Notes: a model not told the origin generated them from the sequence alone. Numbered from the stretch's first letter, positions 18,272 to 28,444 are shown. The stretch: 64,000 bases of DNA from Chryseobacterium tructae (GCF_030409875.1 NZ_JAUFQR010000001.1:3968001-4032000); one strand, 5' to 3'. Translations and numbers: made by a program.

Positions 18272-19015
18272 TTATTGTGGGTAGAACCTCATCTGTTCAA
18301 AGCTATAATTGGGATTTGTTCTCAGTAAATCTATTAATGTCTTTAATTCTGATTCTTCCCAGCTTTTTTGAAACATTTCATCATGAATCAACATCACTAC
18401 ATTATTTTTGGTAAATGTTTTATCGGAAATACAAAGCTTCTGAACTGCTGTATACATATCATCGACTGTCTGAATAGGGGTACCATCAGCAGGACGATGC
18501 TGCCATTCTATATCCCACCCTACTACTTTGTAGCCTAATGCTGCTAACTGATCTGCTGTTTGTATTCCATTGGTAATATCATTCTTTGCTCTTCCACCCA
18601 GCCGCCATATATTTCTTCCCGGAAGGCGAACAATCTTATAAGGCAACTTCAATAAAGTCTGATTATATACAATATCCTGTACCGACTTATCTACATTATT
18701 ATAAAATGCCTCATAATGATCATTGGCGTGAGTAAAACTATGGTTGTATTCGTCAATATAAGGATTCTGATCATAATATTTGGCATAAGTATCCATCTGT
18801 TTATCTTTAATCACGTGTTCTCCAACCATAAAAACACTGATCTTAATTTTTTCCTTTAAAATAATATCATTGATATTTTCACTTCCATTGAGCGGGCCAT
18901 CATCAAATGTGAGATAGATATAGCATTTATTAGGTTGAGCGGGTATTTTTTGTGAATGCAAGGTATTGCTCAATAATAAAAATGTACTTGTAAAGTAAAT
19001 AAATAGTTTATTCAT
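18272..19015 (-). CDS. Secreted polysaccharide deacetylase (NodB-like)
   Basis: I choose ATG 19015, giving 247 residues, because MNKLFIYFTSTFLLLSN...SQ is a clean signal peptide; the frame is open 26 codons further upstream but without signal-like character. TFDDGP (catalytic base and metal Asp) is followed by HSFTH, the H-x3-H metal ligands. RLPGRNIWRLGG matches motif 3 and VMLIHDE motif 5. The enzyme should remove acetyl groups from N-acetylglucosamine polymers or peptidoglycan outside the inner membrane. It reads alone between the VIT gene and lgt. Confidence 0.8.
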   Translation of the reverse strand: MNKLFIYFTSTFLLLSNTLHSQKIPAQPNKCYIYLTFDDGPLNGSENINDIILKEKIKISVFMVGEHVIKDKQMDTYAKYYDQNPYIDEYNHSFTHANDHYEAFYNNVDKSVQDIVYNQTLLKLPYKIVRLPGRNIWRLGGRAKNDITNGIQTADQLAALGYKVVGWDIEWQHRPADGTPIQTVDDMYTAVQKLCISDKTFTKNNVVMLIHDEMFQKSWEESELKTLIDLLRTNPNYSFEQMRFYPQ

Positions 19016-19215
19016 ACAAATTAGTTTTTTACAAAGATAATAAGGACCATGAAATGAAAAACAATAGATTCTTGCGTCTGTTTTTGTCATCAAATATCAT
19101 AGACTTTTATGTATTAAGATTTCATGACAGACAACACAAATAAGCTTTAAGAGTTTAAAAATCAAACCATAAGACCATGTAAATCGGGTATTTTTATCAA
19201 AAAATCCTATTTTCC

Positions 19216-19223
19216 TATCTTTG
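19216..19223 (+). promoter_or_regulatory. -7 promoter box of lgt
   Basis: TATCTTTG, a full match to TAnnTTTG, 27 bp before the lgt ATG. A T-rich tract about 20 bp upstream may serve as -33 element. Confidence 0.65.
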
Positions 19224-19250
19224 CACTCGTAAAATACGATAACAATATCA

Positions 19251-20087
19251 ATGAGTTTATTATATATCAACTGGGATGTAAATCCTGAAATCGTCAATAT
19301 TTTAGGTGTTTCCGTTAAATACTACGGCCTGTTATTTCTTTCAGGGCTTGTTTTATGCTTTAATATTTTAAAAAGTATTTATAAAAAAGAAAATTTAAGT
19401 GTACAGGCGCATGATGCTCTATTTACCTATGCACTTATCGGAATATTAGCGGGTGCCAGATTAGGACATTGTATCTTTTATGATTTTGATTATTACTCCC
19501 AGCATCCACTAGAAATATTCTTGCCCATCCAGAGAGGACCGGATGGCGCTTATCACTTTACAGGTTTTGCAGGACTTGCAAGCCATGGAGGGGGAATTGG
19601 ACTGATGATTATGCTTCTGATCTATGCCAGAAAGTTTAAGATCCCATTAATGACTGTTTTGGATGCCATTGCCATCGTACTTCCACTGGGAGGCGTTTTT
19701 ATCAGGCTTGCTAATCTTATGAACTCGGAAATCATTGGAACTCCTACCAACGTTCCGTGGGCTTTTATATTCCGTCAGGTAGATCAACTTCCTAGACATC
19801 CTGCTCAGCTTTATGAGGCGATTTCTTATTTGATTATTTTCCTTCTTGTGTATCTTATTTACAAGAAAGATATCTTCAAAATCGGAAAAGGTTTTTACTT
19901 TGGAATCAGTATTCTATTAATCTTTATTATGAGAATTCTGATCGAATTTATAAAAGTAGATCAGGTAGAATTTGAACATGGAATGAGCTTAAATATGGGA
20001 CAACTTTTAAGTATCCCTTTTGTTCTTCTTGGACTTTTCTTTATCATCAAGAGTGTAATGGAAAAAGGAAAGATGAAAACTTTATAG
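19251..20087 (+). CDS. lgt: Prolipoprotein diacylglyceryl transferase
   Basis: 278 residues, multi-pass membrane protein. Lgt transfers diacylglycerol from phosphatidylglycerol to the lipobox Cys of prolipoproteins, the first step in making the many lipoproteins seen in this window. Recognisable parts are GARLGHCIFYD (segment 2-3), SHGGGIG with the conserved His (about 108), and the Lgt signature RLANLMNSEIIG (about 155) with the conserved Arg and Asn. HPAQLYEA lies near 190. It has its own promoter and a strong terminator, so it is monocistronic. Confidence 0.95.
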   Translation: MSLLYINWDVNPEIVNILGVSVKYYGLLFLSGLVLCFNILKSIYKKENLSVQAHDALFTYALIGILAGARLGHCIFYDFDYYSQHPLEIFLPIQRGPDGAYHFTGFAGLASHGGGIGLMIMLLIYARKFKIPLMTVLDAIAIVLPLGGVFIRLANLMNSEIIGTPTNVPWAFIFRQVDQLPRHPAQLYEAISYLIIFLLVYLIYKKDIFKIGKGFYFGISILLIFIMRILIEFIKVDQVEFEHGMSLNMGQLLSIPFVLLGLFFIIKSVMEKGKMKTL

Positions 20088-20109
20088 TTTTTCGAATTCT
20101 TTAATCAAT

Positions 20110-20151
20110 AAAAAACTCACTGAAAATTACTTTCAGTGAGTTTATTTTTTT
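20110..20151. terminator. Bidirectional terminator between lgt and the SDR gene
   Basis: A perfect 13-bp stem (AAACTCACTGAAA / TTTCAGTGAGTTT) with a 5-base loop, T-rich on the plus side and A-rich on the left. It serves convergent lgt and SDR transcripts. Confidence 0.85.
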
Positions 20152-20162
20152 ATAGTTTATGA

Positions 20163-20918
20163 TTATCTTGTCGTATAACCACCATTGGCAAAAATCGTCT
20201 GCCCTGTGATCCACCAGCCATCAGTGACAAGGAACTCTACTAAAGGAGCAATATCTTTAATATTGGTAAGTCCTCCCAATGCAGATGCTGATTTGTGATA
20301 AGCTACCGCATCATCCGTTTCCTGACCATAGAAGAAAGGAGTATCCATAGGACCAGGTGCAACAGCGGTTACAGAAACACCTCTGCCTCCAAATTCTTTA
20401 GATGCAGCTCTGGTAAAATGTTCTACTGGTGCCTTTGCCCCTGCATAAGTAGAATATAATCCTGTATAAGCAGCCAATAATGAAGTAACAATTGTACAGA
20501 TCTTACCATGATCATTTATTTTTTTACCCGCTTCCTGTAAAAAAAAGTAGGCTGATTTTGAATTGACATTGAACATGGTATCATATTCTTCTTCTGTAGT
20601 TTCTGAAAATGGCTTTTTCAGTACCATTCCTACAGTATTGATTGCAATATCCACTCCACCAAAACGGGAAATGGTTTCATCAAAAAACTTAGCAATATTA
20701 TCTACTTTGGTAAGATCTCCTTGAAAGAGGAATGCATCTGCTCCCAACGCTTGAACTTCTGCAAGAGTTTTTTCACTTTCAGCTCTGGAGCTTTCACTAT
20801 TATAGTGTATTGCCAGTTTTGCTCCTTTTGCAGCAAAATCTCTACTTAGTAATCCGCCAAGGTTTTTACCTCCTCCGGCTATTAAAACAACTTTTCCGTT
20901 TACATCTTGTGTTGACAT
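20163..20918 (-). CDS. Short-chain dehydrogenase/reductase
   Basis: 251 residues, the usual SDR length. The cofactor loop is IAGGGKNLGG, an SDR variant of TGxxxGxG with Lys-Asn in place of the common residues. GDLTK and INTVGM correspond to the adenine and NNAG motifs. The catalytic site is S (TSLLAAYTGLYS), then YAGAK with Tyr and Lys. WWITGQTIFANGG is the usual SDR end. NADP is likelier than NAD because no acidic residue follows strand 2 (IHYNSESSR). Substrate unknown. Similar flavobacterial proteins are labelled 3-oxoacyl-ACP reductase-like. Confidence 0.85.
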   Translation of the reverse strand: MSTQDVNGKVVLIAGGGKNLGGLLSRDFAAKGAKLAIHYNSESSRAESEKTLAEVQALGADAFLFQGDLTKVDNIAKFFDETISRFGGVDIAINTVGMVLKKPFSETTEEEYDTMFNVNSKSAYFFLQEAGKKINDHGKICTIVTSLLAAYTGLYSTYAGAKAPVEHFTRAASKEFGGRGVSVTAVAPGPMDTPFFYGQETDDAVAYHKSASALGGLTNIKDIAPLVEFLVTDGWWITGQTIFANGGYTTR

Positions 20919-21105
20919 TATTCTTATTTTTTAAAAGGTTAATGAAGCAAAGATGGATAATAAAAGTCATCTCAACATGGTGAATTTTTCGGAAATTCGT
21001 ATAAACTTTGAGACAAGATTCCGTTTTGGGCTTAAAAGGCTCGTAAAATATTTAAATTTTATATAAACAAATATTTTTACAATATCATATTATCTACCAG
21101 ACAGA

Positions 21106-21265
21106 TAGACTTTGAATACAGTTTACCATATTAAACATATGTTTACTTTTTCCAGCTTAAGTGAATTTTAGGCACAGCATTTGATGGTCTCCCACCCGTA
21201 TTAACAACACACCATTTCATTCTTAATATATTTTTTTAAATCCTCAGCTTACTGGGGATTTTTTG
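21106..21265 (+). ncRNA. Candidate small RNA ending in an orphan terminator
   Basis: A strong terminator (21236-21265: stem AATCCTCAG/CTGGGGATT, loop CTTA, then a T run) follows no plus-strand ORF of useful size. A near-consensus -7 box, TAGACTTTG (one base longer than TAnnTTTG), lies at 21106. A transcript from about 21121 would be about 145 nt. This is a prediction from promoter and terminator alone; I recognise no known RNA family. Confidence 0.35.
21236..21265 (+). terminator. Orphan terminator upstream of the cold-shock gene
   Basis: Nine-bp stem with one G-T wobble, four-base loop and six T. It follows no recognised gene and precedes the csp promoter, which it would shield from read-through. 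Confidence 0.7.
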
Positions 21266-21383
21266 TAAAAAAATATCCAATACTTCTTTATTCTTCTGTA
21301 TATAAGTGCATGCTGGCGAGTTTTTATAAAAACCATTTCTGATAATCAATCATTTAAAAACAGCTTTATTCATTTTATTATTG

Positions 21384-21391
21384 TATATTTG
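21384..21391 (+). promoter_or_regulatory. -7 promoter box of the cold-shock-domain gene
   Basis: TATATTTG matches TAnnTTTG. It lies 246 bp before the ATG, so the transcript would have a leader of about 240 nt, unusually long for this genome and reminiscent of cspA-type cold-responsive leaders. Confidence 0.55.
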
Positions 21392-21532
21392 CATATTATT
21401 AACCAAAGTCACTACTTTGTTTTCTGTGACGACTTAGAATATACGTATTCAGTCTTTGCTTTTTGAGCAGCCATATTTTTAACTTTTATTCTTCTACCCA
21501 GAACAATACTTGTCGGAATTTTAAAGCTCTGT

Positions 21533-21613
21533 ATGATTAGGAAACCCCACAACAGGAAACATCGACGGACTTTAAGGTCTAAGGCAGACCAGAGTGAACA
21601 ATACAATTTATAG
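21533..21613 (+). CDS. Possible 26-codon upstream ORF in the csp leader
   Basis: ATG 21533 to TAG 21613 encodes a strongly basic peptide (MIRKPHNRKHRRTLRSK...) and ends 23 bp before the csp start. No convincing ribosome binding site is seen. It may be a translated leader peptide or the chance reading of a structured leader. Low confidence. Confidence 0.25.
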   Translation: MIRKPHNRKHRRTLRSKADQSEQYNL

Positions 21614-21636
21614 AAACTAAATACTAAAAATAATTT

Positions 21637-22059
21637 ATGGCAGATTCTTTTTCTAAAAAGGAAAATTTCAAGAAAAAAATTCAAAAGCAAAAAGAAAAGG
21701 CGCTAAGACGCGAAGAACGTAAAACGAACAACAACAAAGGAGCGGAGGACGTATTCATGTATGTAGATGAATTCGGAAGGTTAACTTCTACTCCACCAGA
21801 ACAAAGACAGGAAGTAAATCTTGATGATATTCAATTAGGAGCTGCTCCTATTATTGAGGAAGATCCAAGAAAAACAGGAATTGTTACTTTCCTTAGTGAA
21901 AAAGGATATGGTTTCATTACTGAAGATAACAGTAAAGAAAATATCTTCTTCCACAATAACAACTGTGTAGAACCGGTAAAGAAAGGAAACAAAGTTTCTT
22001 TTGAAAAGGAAAAATCTCCAAAAGGATTTTCTGCAGTTGAGATTCAGATTGTAAAATAA
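21637..22059 (+). CDS. Cold-shock-domain protein with basic N-terminal extension
   Basis: 140 residues. Residues 1-40 are Lys/Arg/Glu-rich and probably helical. About 75-138 form a cold-shock domain: TGIVTFLSEKGYGFITED with RNP1-like KGYGFI, and NIFFHNNN in place of the usual VFVHxS. Such proteins bind single-stranded RNA or DNA and act as RNA chaperones. Three-Phe RNP2 (IFFH) and the acidic linker (about 50-72) fit a flavobacterial family rather than short CspA. Regulated probably through the long leader. Own terminator follows. Confidence 0.85.
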   Translation: MADSFSKKENFKKKIQKQKEKALRREERKTNNNKGAEDVFMYVDEFGRLTSTPPEQRQEVNLDDIQLGAAPIIEEDPRKTGIVTFLSEKGYGFITEDNSKENIFFHNNNCVEPVKKGNKVSFEKEKSPKGFSAVEIQIVK

Positions 22060-22082
22060 AGATACATTATCTTATACAAATA

Positions 22083-22107
22083 AAAGCCACCTTTTCAGGT
22101 GGCTTTC
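22083..22107 (+). terminator. Terminator after the cold-shock gene
   Basis: Stem AAAGCCACC/GGTGGCTTT with six-base loop, 24 bp after the stop. The T tract is short (TTTC-TTC). Confidence 0.75.
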
Positions 22108-22206
22108 TTCATACATCGTAAAAATAAAAATGTCCGGTTTATAAAACCGACAAAATATTTCTTATAGAAAAGTTTAGCGCTATAATTTTAAGCACAAGCT
22201 TTTAAA

Positions 22207-22238
22207 GAGAAGGCCACTTTCGTGATGAAGTGACCTTC
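22207..22238 (-). terminator. Possible terminator of the efflux operon
   Basis: Stem GAAGG-CACTT/AAGTG-CCTTC with one mismatch, 16 bp past the outer-membrane gene's stop. The T tract on the minus strand is weak. Confidence 0.4.
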
Positions 22239-22253
22239 ATTTACTCATCTTCC

Positions 22254-23696
22254 TTAATCCAACTTTCCTCCCAGCGCCTTGAATAACAGAACATTATTTC
22301 TGGTATTCTGATGCTGAAACTGCAATAGATCAAGTTCTGCTGTCAGCTTACTTTTCTGAGAGTTGATCAGTTCAAAATAATTGGCATATCCTGTCAGATA
22401 CAGATCATTGGAAACCTCAACTCCGCGATCCAGAAAACCTACTTCTTCTGATTTTAACTTTAATACCCTTTCATAGATTCTGGTCTGTTTCAAAATAGAT
22501 TGAAGCTCATTGAACGCGGTGGTAATACTCTTTTGATAATTTAGAAAAGCAATTTCCTGTTCTTTACTGGCTACTTTAAACTCATATTTCAGCTGACCTT
22601 TATTAAAAACAGGAACCATTAATCCACCTAACAACTGCCCAGCCAATGAGCTTGGCTTGAAAAGCGTTTCCACGGAAAAAGAATTCATCCCAATTCCAGC
22701 TCCTAGGTCAATCTTTGGATAGAAAGCAGCTCTTGCGGCTTTAGCATCTGCCTGTGAAGCTTCCAACACATAATAATTGGCAGCAACATCCGGTCTTGAA
22801 TGAATAACAGCTTCTACATTAATAGTCTTGTTTAAAACATCCATATTAGTAGGCATAAGTATTTTACCACGCTTTACTTCTCCACCATAGCTTCCCGTTA
22901 AAGTTGTAATCGCTTGCTCAACGGTAACAATCTCTACTTTGATATGTTCAATCTCTGCCAGCCAGTTGTTATTCTGTGCTTTGAACTGCTGCACGGCAAG
23001 CTCTGTAGCTTTTCCCACTTCACGTTGTGCCAGAACAATTTCAAAGGCTCTCTGCTGAAGGTTATAGTTCTTCTGATAGATGGCAAGGCGGTTGTCTAAG
23101 GTCACCAATTGATAGTACAAATTGGCAATATCGGTGAAGAGCTCAACCTGAAGTAATCTCAACCCTTCTGTAGAAGCCAAATACTTCTTTTGGGCTGCAA
23201 TTTTCTTATTTTTTAGTTTCCCCCAAGCATCAATTTCCCAGCTGCTTCTTGCTCCAAGCCAATAATTAGGGGTAAAATCACGGTTAATTTTCTGCTCATC
23301 CGTAATATTTGGAGAAAGATTCGTGTCATAGTTTCCTACTCCTTCCATGGTGTATTTTCCGTAACGGTTTCCGCTGGCTTCTGCTCCGACTTCAAGGGAA
23401 GGCAAAAGATCCATTTTCGAACGCTGCAGAAAGCTATTGGCAATCTCTACTCTTTGGTGCGCAATCTGAAAATCCGGATTAGCCTGTACTACTTTATCAA
23501 AAAGCTCCAATAAATGAATATCCGTAAAATAAGCTTTCAGATTAAGTTGCTGGAATTCTCCTGAACTGGAAGCTTTAGTTGGTATTTCCGGCAATGTCTG
23601 AGCTTTTTTGAGATCAGTTACCTTTGGAACAGCACATGATACTAAGCTTAAGGCAGCTACTCCAAACAATATATTTCTAGGATTTAATCTTTTCAT
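22254..23696 (-). CDS. Outer-membrane efflux lipoprotein (OprM/TolC family)
   Basis: 480 residues from the chosen ATG 23696. This start gives MKRLNPRNILFGVAALSLVSC with a lipobox, whereas the upstream open frame overlaps the pump gene. Two OEP repeats of long helices follow, with family features such as SWEIDAWGKL (about 155) and the second-repeat SRPDVAANYYVLEASQADAKAARAAFYPKI region (about 300-330). It forms the trimeric exit duct of the tripartite pump. It overlaps the pump gene's end by 20 bp and is last in the MFP-RND-OMF operon. Confidence 0.9.
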   Translation of the reverse strand: MKRLNPRNILFGVAALSLVSCAVPKVTDLKKAQTLPEIPTKASSSGEFQQLNLKAYFTDIHLLELFDKVVQANPDFQIAHQRVEIANSFLQRSKMDLLPSLEVGAEASGNRYGKYTMEGVGNYDTNLSPNITDEQKINRDFTPNYWLGARSSWEIDAWGKLKNKKIAAQKKYLASTEGLRLLQVELFTDIANLYYQLVTLDNRLAIYQKNYNLQQRAFEIVLAQREVGKATELAVQQFKAQNNNWLAEIEHIKVEIVTVEQAITTLTGSYGGEVKRGKILMPTNMDVLNKTINVEAVIHSRPDVAANYYVLEASQADAKAARAAFYPKIDLGAGIGMNSFSVETLFKPSSLAGQLLGGLMVPVFNKGQLKYEFKVASKEQEIAFLNYQKSITTAFNELQSILKQTRIYERVLKLKSEEVGFLDRGVEVSNDLYLTGYANYFELINSQKSKLTAELDLLQFQHQNTRNNVLLFKALGGKLD

Positions 23697-26600
23697 CTTT
23701 CTTCTTATTTTCAAGTTTTGCAAAGAATATATACAGTCCCGGAATGACAACCAATCCGAAAATAGTTCCAATCAGCATTCCTCCTGCCGCTGCGGTACCG
23801 ATAGAACGGTTACCAATGGCTCCGGCTCCTGATGCGATACACAACGGAATAAGTCCGGCTACAAAGGCAAAGGATGTCATCAGAATAGGTCTCAGACGTT
23901 GTCTTGCTCCTTCAATGGCTGCAGGAATAATGTCAAACCCTTGCTTGTTTCTGGCTACGGCAAATTCTACAATCAGAATAGCATTTTTAGCCAATAACCC
24001 GATCAGCATGACCAGAGCAACCTGTGCATAGATATTATTATCCAATCCTGCCAGTACCAATGCGATATAAGATCCGAAGATTCCCGTCGGAAGACTTAAT
24101 AACACAGGCATTGGAAGAAGGAAACTCTCATATTGAGCTGCTAATAAAAGGTATACGAATAACAGACAGATCAGGAAAATATACACCGTTTGGTTTCCTG
24201 ATAAAATTTCTTCTCTTGTCATTCCCGACCATTCAATGTCGAAACCTCTTGGAAGCACTTCTTTGGCTACACGCTCTACTGCGGCAATAGCATCTCCCGA
24301 GCTGTACCCTTCTGCGGGCTCTCCATTAATCATAGCTGACATATACATATTGTACCTTGTCAACACCTCCGGACCATACACTTTTTCAATGGTAATAAAT
24401 GTTGAAAAAGGAACCATTTCTCCTTTATCATTTTTAAGGTATAAATTCAGGATACTTTCAGGAGTATCTCTGTGTTCCGGACTTGCCTGAACCATTACTT
24501 TATACATTTGGCTGAAACGGATAAAATTGGTTGCATAGTAAGATCCCAGCATGGTTTGTAATGTAGACATTGCATTGTCTACAGACACTCCTTTCTTCGC
24601 TGCCATATCATAATCCACATGAATCATATATTGTGGGAAAGTAGCATCAAAACTGGTAAAGTTATTCTGCAGTTCAGGAGCTTCATTCAATTTTTTAACA
24701 AAATCTTTGGTGATTTTATCAGTGTTTTCGATGGTACCGCCTGTTCTGTCAAGCATACGTAATTCAAAACCACTTGTATTTCCGAATCCAGGAACAGTAG
24801 GTGGAGCAAAAATTTCAATCTGGGCATCTGCAATTCCTTTTGTTTTTTCTGAAAGCTCGGTGATCAGGTCATTGACTGAAATGGATCTTTCTTTCCAGTC
24901 TTTAAGGTTAATCATGGCCATTCCGTAGGATGAACCTGCAATTTCCGTTACAATACTGTATCCAGCAAGAGTAGTTACATTCTCTACACCTTTTATCTTT
25001 TTGGCAATAACCGTGACTTCATCCAATACTTTTTCTGTTCTTTCTACGGTTGCTCCCTGTGGAGTGGTTACACTTACATATACCATTCCCTGATCTTCCA
25101 TAGGAATAAATCCGGTTGGAAGGAACTTACTCGTTACAAAGGTTAATCCGATAAACAGGAACAGCAATCCAAAGTAACTGTAGTTCTGGTCGCGAATTTT
25201 GACAGAATACTTACATAACCATTAGTTAGTCTTTCAAAACCTGTATTGAAACTTTGAAAAGCCCGGTCAATGATGGTTTTCTTTTTATGATGATCATGAG
25301 GCTTTAAAATAATTGCACACAATGCCGGAGTAAGTGTCAATGCATTTACCCCTGAAATCACAATACTAATGGCCAACGTTAATGAAAACTGACGATAAAA
25401 TACTCCTACAGGACCATCCAGGAATGCTACAGGAATAAATACGGCAGACATTACAATAGTAATAGCAACTACGGCACCTGCAATTTCCTTAGTAGCACTG
25501 ATGGTTGCATCCATCGCATTCATCCCTTCTTCCATTTTTACATGGACGGCTTCAACGACGACAATTGCATTATCTACTACAATTCCAATTGCCAATACCA
25601 GCGCAAATAAAGTCAATAGATTTACGGAGAAATCCAGCATATTCATAAAGGCAAAAGTTCCTATTAATGCTACTGGAACTGCCAATACAGGAATCAACGT
25701 AGAGCGCCAGTCCTGAAGAAATATAAACACCACAATTCCTACTAGAATAAAAGCTTCGATAAGGGTTGTTAATACCGCGCTAATCGAGGCATCAAGAAAT
25801 CTGGAAACATCATAGGCCATATTATATTCCATTCCTGGTGGGAATGAGGTTCCTTTTAATTCTTCCATTTTAGCCTTTACACTTTCAATTACTTCAGAAG
25901 CATTGGATCCAGGACGTTGCTTCATCATAATAGATGCAGAAGGTCTTCCGTCTGTTTTGGAAACCATTCCGTAGTTCATTGCCCCGAATTCTACCTTAGC
26001 AATATCCTTAAGCTTTAAAATCGTTCCATCTACATCGGATCTGATCGGAATTTCTTCATATTGTTTAGGCTCAAAAAATTTCCCTTTATATTTAATGACA
26101 TACTGAAGCTGACTGGAAGTTTTTCCGGACGTTTCTCCTACTTTTCCAGGTGCTGCGGAAATATTTTGCTTTTGTAATGATGTAATCACTTCATCTGCTG
26201 AAATAGTATAGGCAGCCATCTTCTGCGGATCAAGCCACACTCTCATGGAGTATTCTTTCTGCCCCATGATTTCAGCACGTCCTACTCCATCAATACGTTT
26301 TAGTTCCTGAAGAACGTTAATATCCGTAAAGTTGTAGATGAACTGCTCATCCTGGCTTGGATCCGTACTCGTAATGTTAAGGTACATCAACATACTGTTC
26401 ACCTCCTTTTCTGTAGTTACTCCGGCACGGATTACCTCTTCGGGAAGTTCATCAAGAATGGTTGTTACCCTGTTCTGAACGTTTACCGCCGCTACATCGG
26501 GATCTGTTCCCACTTCAAAGAAAACCTGGATCAGGGTAAGCCCGTCATTGGAAGTTACCGTTGACATATAGGTCATTCCCGGAACCCCATTAATAGCTCG

Positions 26601-26798
26601 TTCTAGCGGAAGTGCAACAGCATTAGCTGATACTTCGGCATTGGCTCCTGTATATTTTGCTGTTACCGTTACTGAAGGCGGTACAATATCCGGGAACTGG
26701 GTAATCGGCATCTTTAATAACGCCATAATTCCCAGCAATACAAATAATATAGAAATAACCAACGAAAGAACCTTTCGTCTTATAAACATCTCTACCAT
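23677..26798 (-). CDS. RND (HAE1) multidrug efflux pump, frameshift at about 25211
   Basis: Two frames, 26798-25143 and 25167-23677, together make one HAE1 pump. At coding-strand AA (25211-25212) one extra A reads NGYVKYSVKIRDQNYSYFG straight into FGLLFLFIGLTFV. The repaired protein is 1040 residues, the normal length. Markers: MVEMFIRRKVLSLVIS start, FPDIVPPSVTVTAKYTGANA (porter entry), ALVLAIGIVVDNAIVVVEAV (segment 4 with the proton-relay Asp), PTGFIPMEDQG opening the second half, and segment 10 MLIGLLAKNAILIVEFA with the conserved Lys. Exports drugs using the proton gradient, between an MFP and an OMF gene. Confidence 0.9.
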
Positions 26799-26826
26799 AA
26801 TAAGTTGATTTAAAGATTATGAAAGG

Positions 26827-27915
26827 TTAAGACTTCTTTTTGATTTTAATAATATCACCATCCTTTAGGGACTGAGTACCTTCATAAATGATTAAATCTC
26901 CTCTTTTAAGACCATTTTCTACTATATAGGAATCCCTTAATGTAGTGGCGATCTTGATATTGGTCATTTTCACTTTATTCTGTTTATCCACTACAAAAAC
27001 GTAGGTTTTATCCTGAATAGAGAATGTAGATTTTTGTGGAATAAGAATAGCATTATCCTGATTTTCGGAAATGATCAGTTTTCCTGAAGTACCATGCTTG
27101 ATCAGATGGTCTGGGTTTGGGAAAAGTGCTTTATATCGGATAGATCCTGTCGTTCTGTCAATTTCACCTTCTGCTGTTTTTAATGCTCCATTAAATTGAT
27201 AATTAACACCATTAGGTAGTGTTAATTCAATTTTCTGATGTTGCCCTAGTTTATCATTAGCGAGAAGTTCAAAATAAAGGTTTTCCGGGATTGAAAAGTA
27301 GGCATACACCTCATTAAGCTGGGATAATGTTGTTAATAAAGTTCCATTTTCTACTAAACTCCCGTCTTTAAGAGGAATCACATCAATAACTCCATCGAAT
27401 GGGGCTGTAATTCTTGTAAAACTGATCTTCTGAAGTACGGTTCTTTTTTCAGCATCGGCAAAAGCATGTTTAGCCTGAGCGGATGAAAGCTTTGCCTTTA
27501 CCATTTCCAACTCGTTATTGGCTACAAACTTTTTAGCATGAAGGCTCTGGATCTGCTTTAATTCTACTTCAGCAATACGAACATCTGCCTGAGTTTGTTT
27601 CAAGGCTGCATTAGCCTTTAAAAGCTCCATTTGTAGCTCAGCATCATTGATCTTGAATAAAGGTTGCCCCTGATGAACAAATTGTCCTTCATTGACATAA
27701 ATGTGTTGAATAATTCCACCGATTCGGGAACGCATCTCCACATTTTTCTTAGCTTGAATATCCGTCACAAACTGATTGCTGACCAGAGTATCTTTTTCTT
27801 TGATTTCCAGTACAGGAACTTCTTTTTCTTTTTGATCGTTCTTTTTCGTGTCTTTACTGCATGACACTGCGAATAATATTGCAAAGCTGCAAATTATTAC
27901 ATTTTTAAAATACAT
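26827..27915 (-). CDS. RND membrane fusion protein (periplasmic adaptor)
   Basis: 362 residues, lipoprotein signal ending in FAVSC (Cys19). The lipoyl half-motif RSRIGGIIQHIYVNEGQFVH lies near residue 60, a helical hairpin at about 95-165, the second lipoyl half (FTRITAPFDGVIDVIP) near 170, then beta-barrel and membrane-proximal domains. It links the RND pump to the outer-membrane channel. First gene of the operon, 28 bp before the pump gene. A terminal Lys/Ile-rich tail (GDIIKIKKKS) closes the protein. Confidence 0.9.
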   Translation of the reverse strand: MYFKNVIICSFAILFAVSCSKDTKKNDQKEKEVPVLEIKEKDTLVSNQFVTDIQAKKNVEMRSRIGGIIQHIYVNEGQFVHQGQPLFKINDAELQMELLKANAALKQTQADVRIAEVELKQIQSLHAKKFVANNELEMVKAKLSSAQAKHAFADAEKRTVLQKISFTRITAPFDGVIDVIPLKDGSLVENGTLLTTLSQLNEVYAYFSIPENLYFELLANDKLGQHQKIELTLPNGVNYQFNGALKTAEGEIDRTTGSIRYKALFPNPDHLIKHGTSGKLIISENQDNAILIPQKSTFSIQDKTYVFVVDKQNKVKMTNIKIATTLRDSYIVENGLKRGDLIIYEGTQSLKDGDIIKIKKKS

Positions 27916-27974
27916 TTTTGAATGTTTAAGTTATAAAATTTTCGTTAAAATAAATTGAAATTCAATACCTTAAA

Positions 27975-28307
27975 CTAGTACAACTGGAGGAGATGGAGAA
28001 AGGACTTAACTCCACAAATAGTAGAAACGGCAATATCAGGAAGTACAATTTTCGGAGCAATTTTTAAAATTGCTGAAAAGTCCCCAACTGCCTGATCGTT
28101 TTTACGTCCTGAATGTTTTACAATTTTAGAAGCAGCAGGCAATGCATGCGTATTCATATCTGCTTCTTCATAAACATCCAGAAGATGAATATTATTTACA
28201 TGGGGAAGATGAGGTATATTCTGTAATGAATTTTCTACCCAATTCGAATTGAAAAGGGTAAAAACTAATAGGATATAGAAATAGAAAAACGACCTCAGAC
28301 CTGTCAT
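27975..28307 (-). CDS. Small protein of unknown function upstream of the efflux operon
   Basis: 110 residues. The start MTGLRSFFYFYILLVFTLF is a signal or anchor segment, and the rest is His/Asn-rich without a motif I know. It lies 59 bp upstream of the MFP gene, same strand, and could be first in that operon. The frame is clean, but homology cannot be judged here. Confidence 0.5.
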   Translation of the reverse strand: MTGLRSFFYFYILLVFTLFNSNWVENSLQNIPHLPHVNNIHLLDVYEEADMNTHALPAASKIVKHSGRKNDQAVGDFSAILKIAPKIVLPDIAVSTICGVKSFLHLLQLY

Positions 28308-28444
28308 GTCAATAGAATACTTAGTTTTTCAGTAAAAACGATAGTTCTGCAAAAATAGGAATTTTTGATGGAGTTCCTGCCCATAAACTGTTAAAAAAAC
28401 TTAAATAATACTGATGAAATCTCATTTTTTTGATGATGACATAG

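Noticed and set aside
21412..21690. Minus-strand ORF of 92 codons ending in a Lys-rich tail, opposite the csp leader
   Set aside because: It overlaps the csp promoter, leader and start antisense, lacks its own promoter, and its protein is low-complexity. More likely a shadow of the leader.
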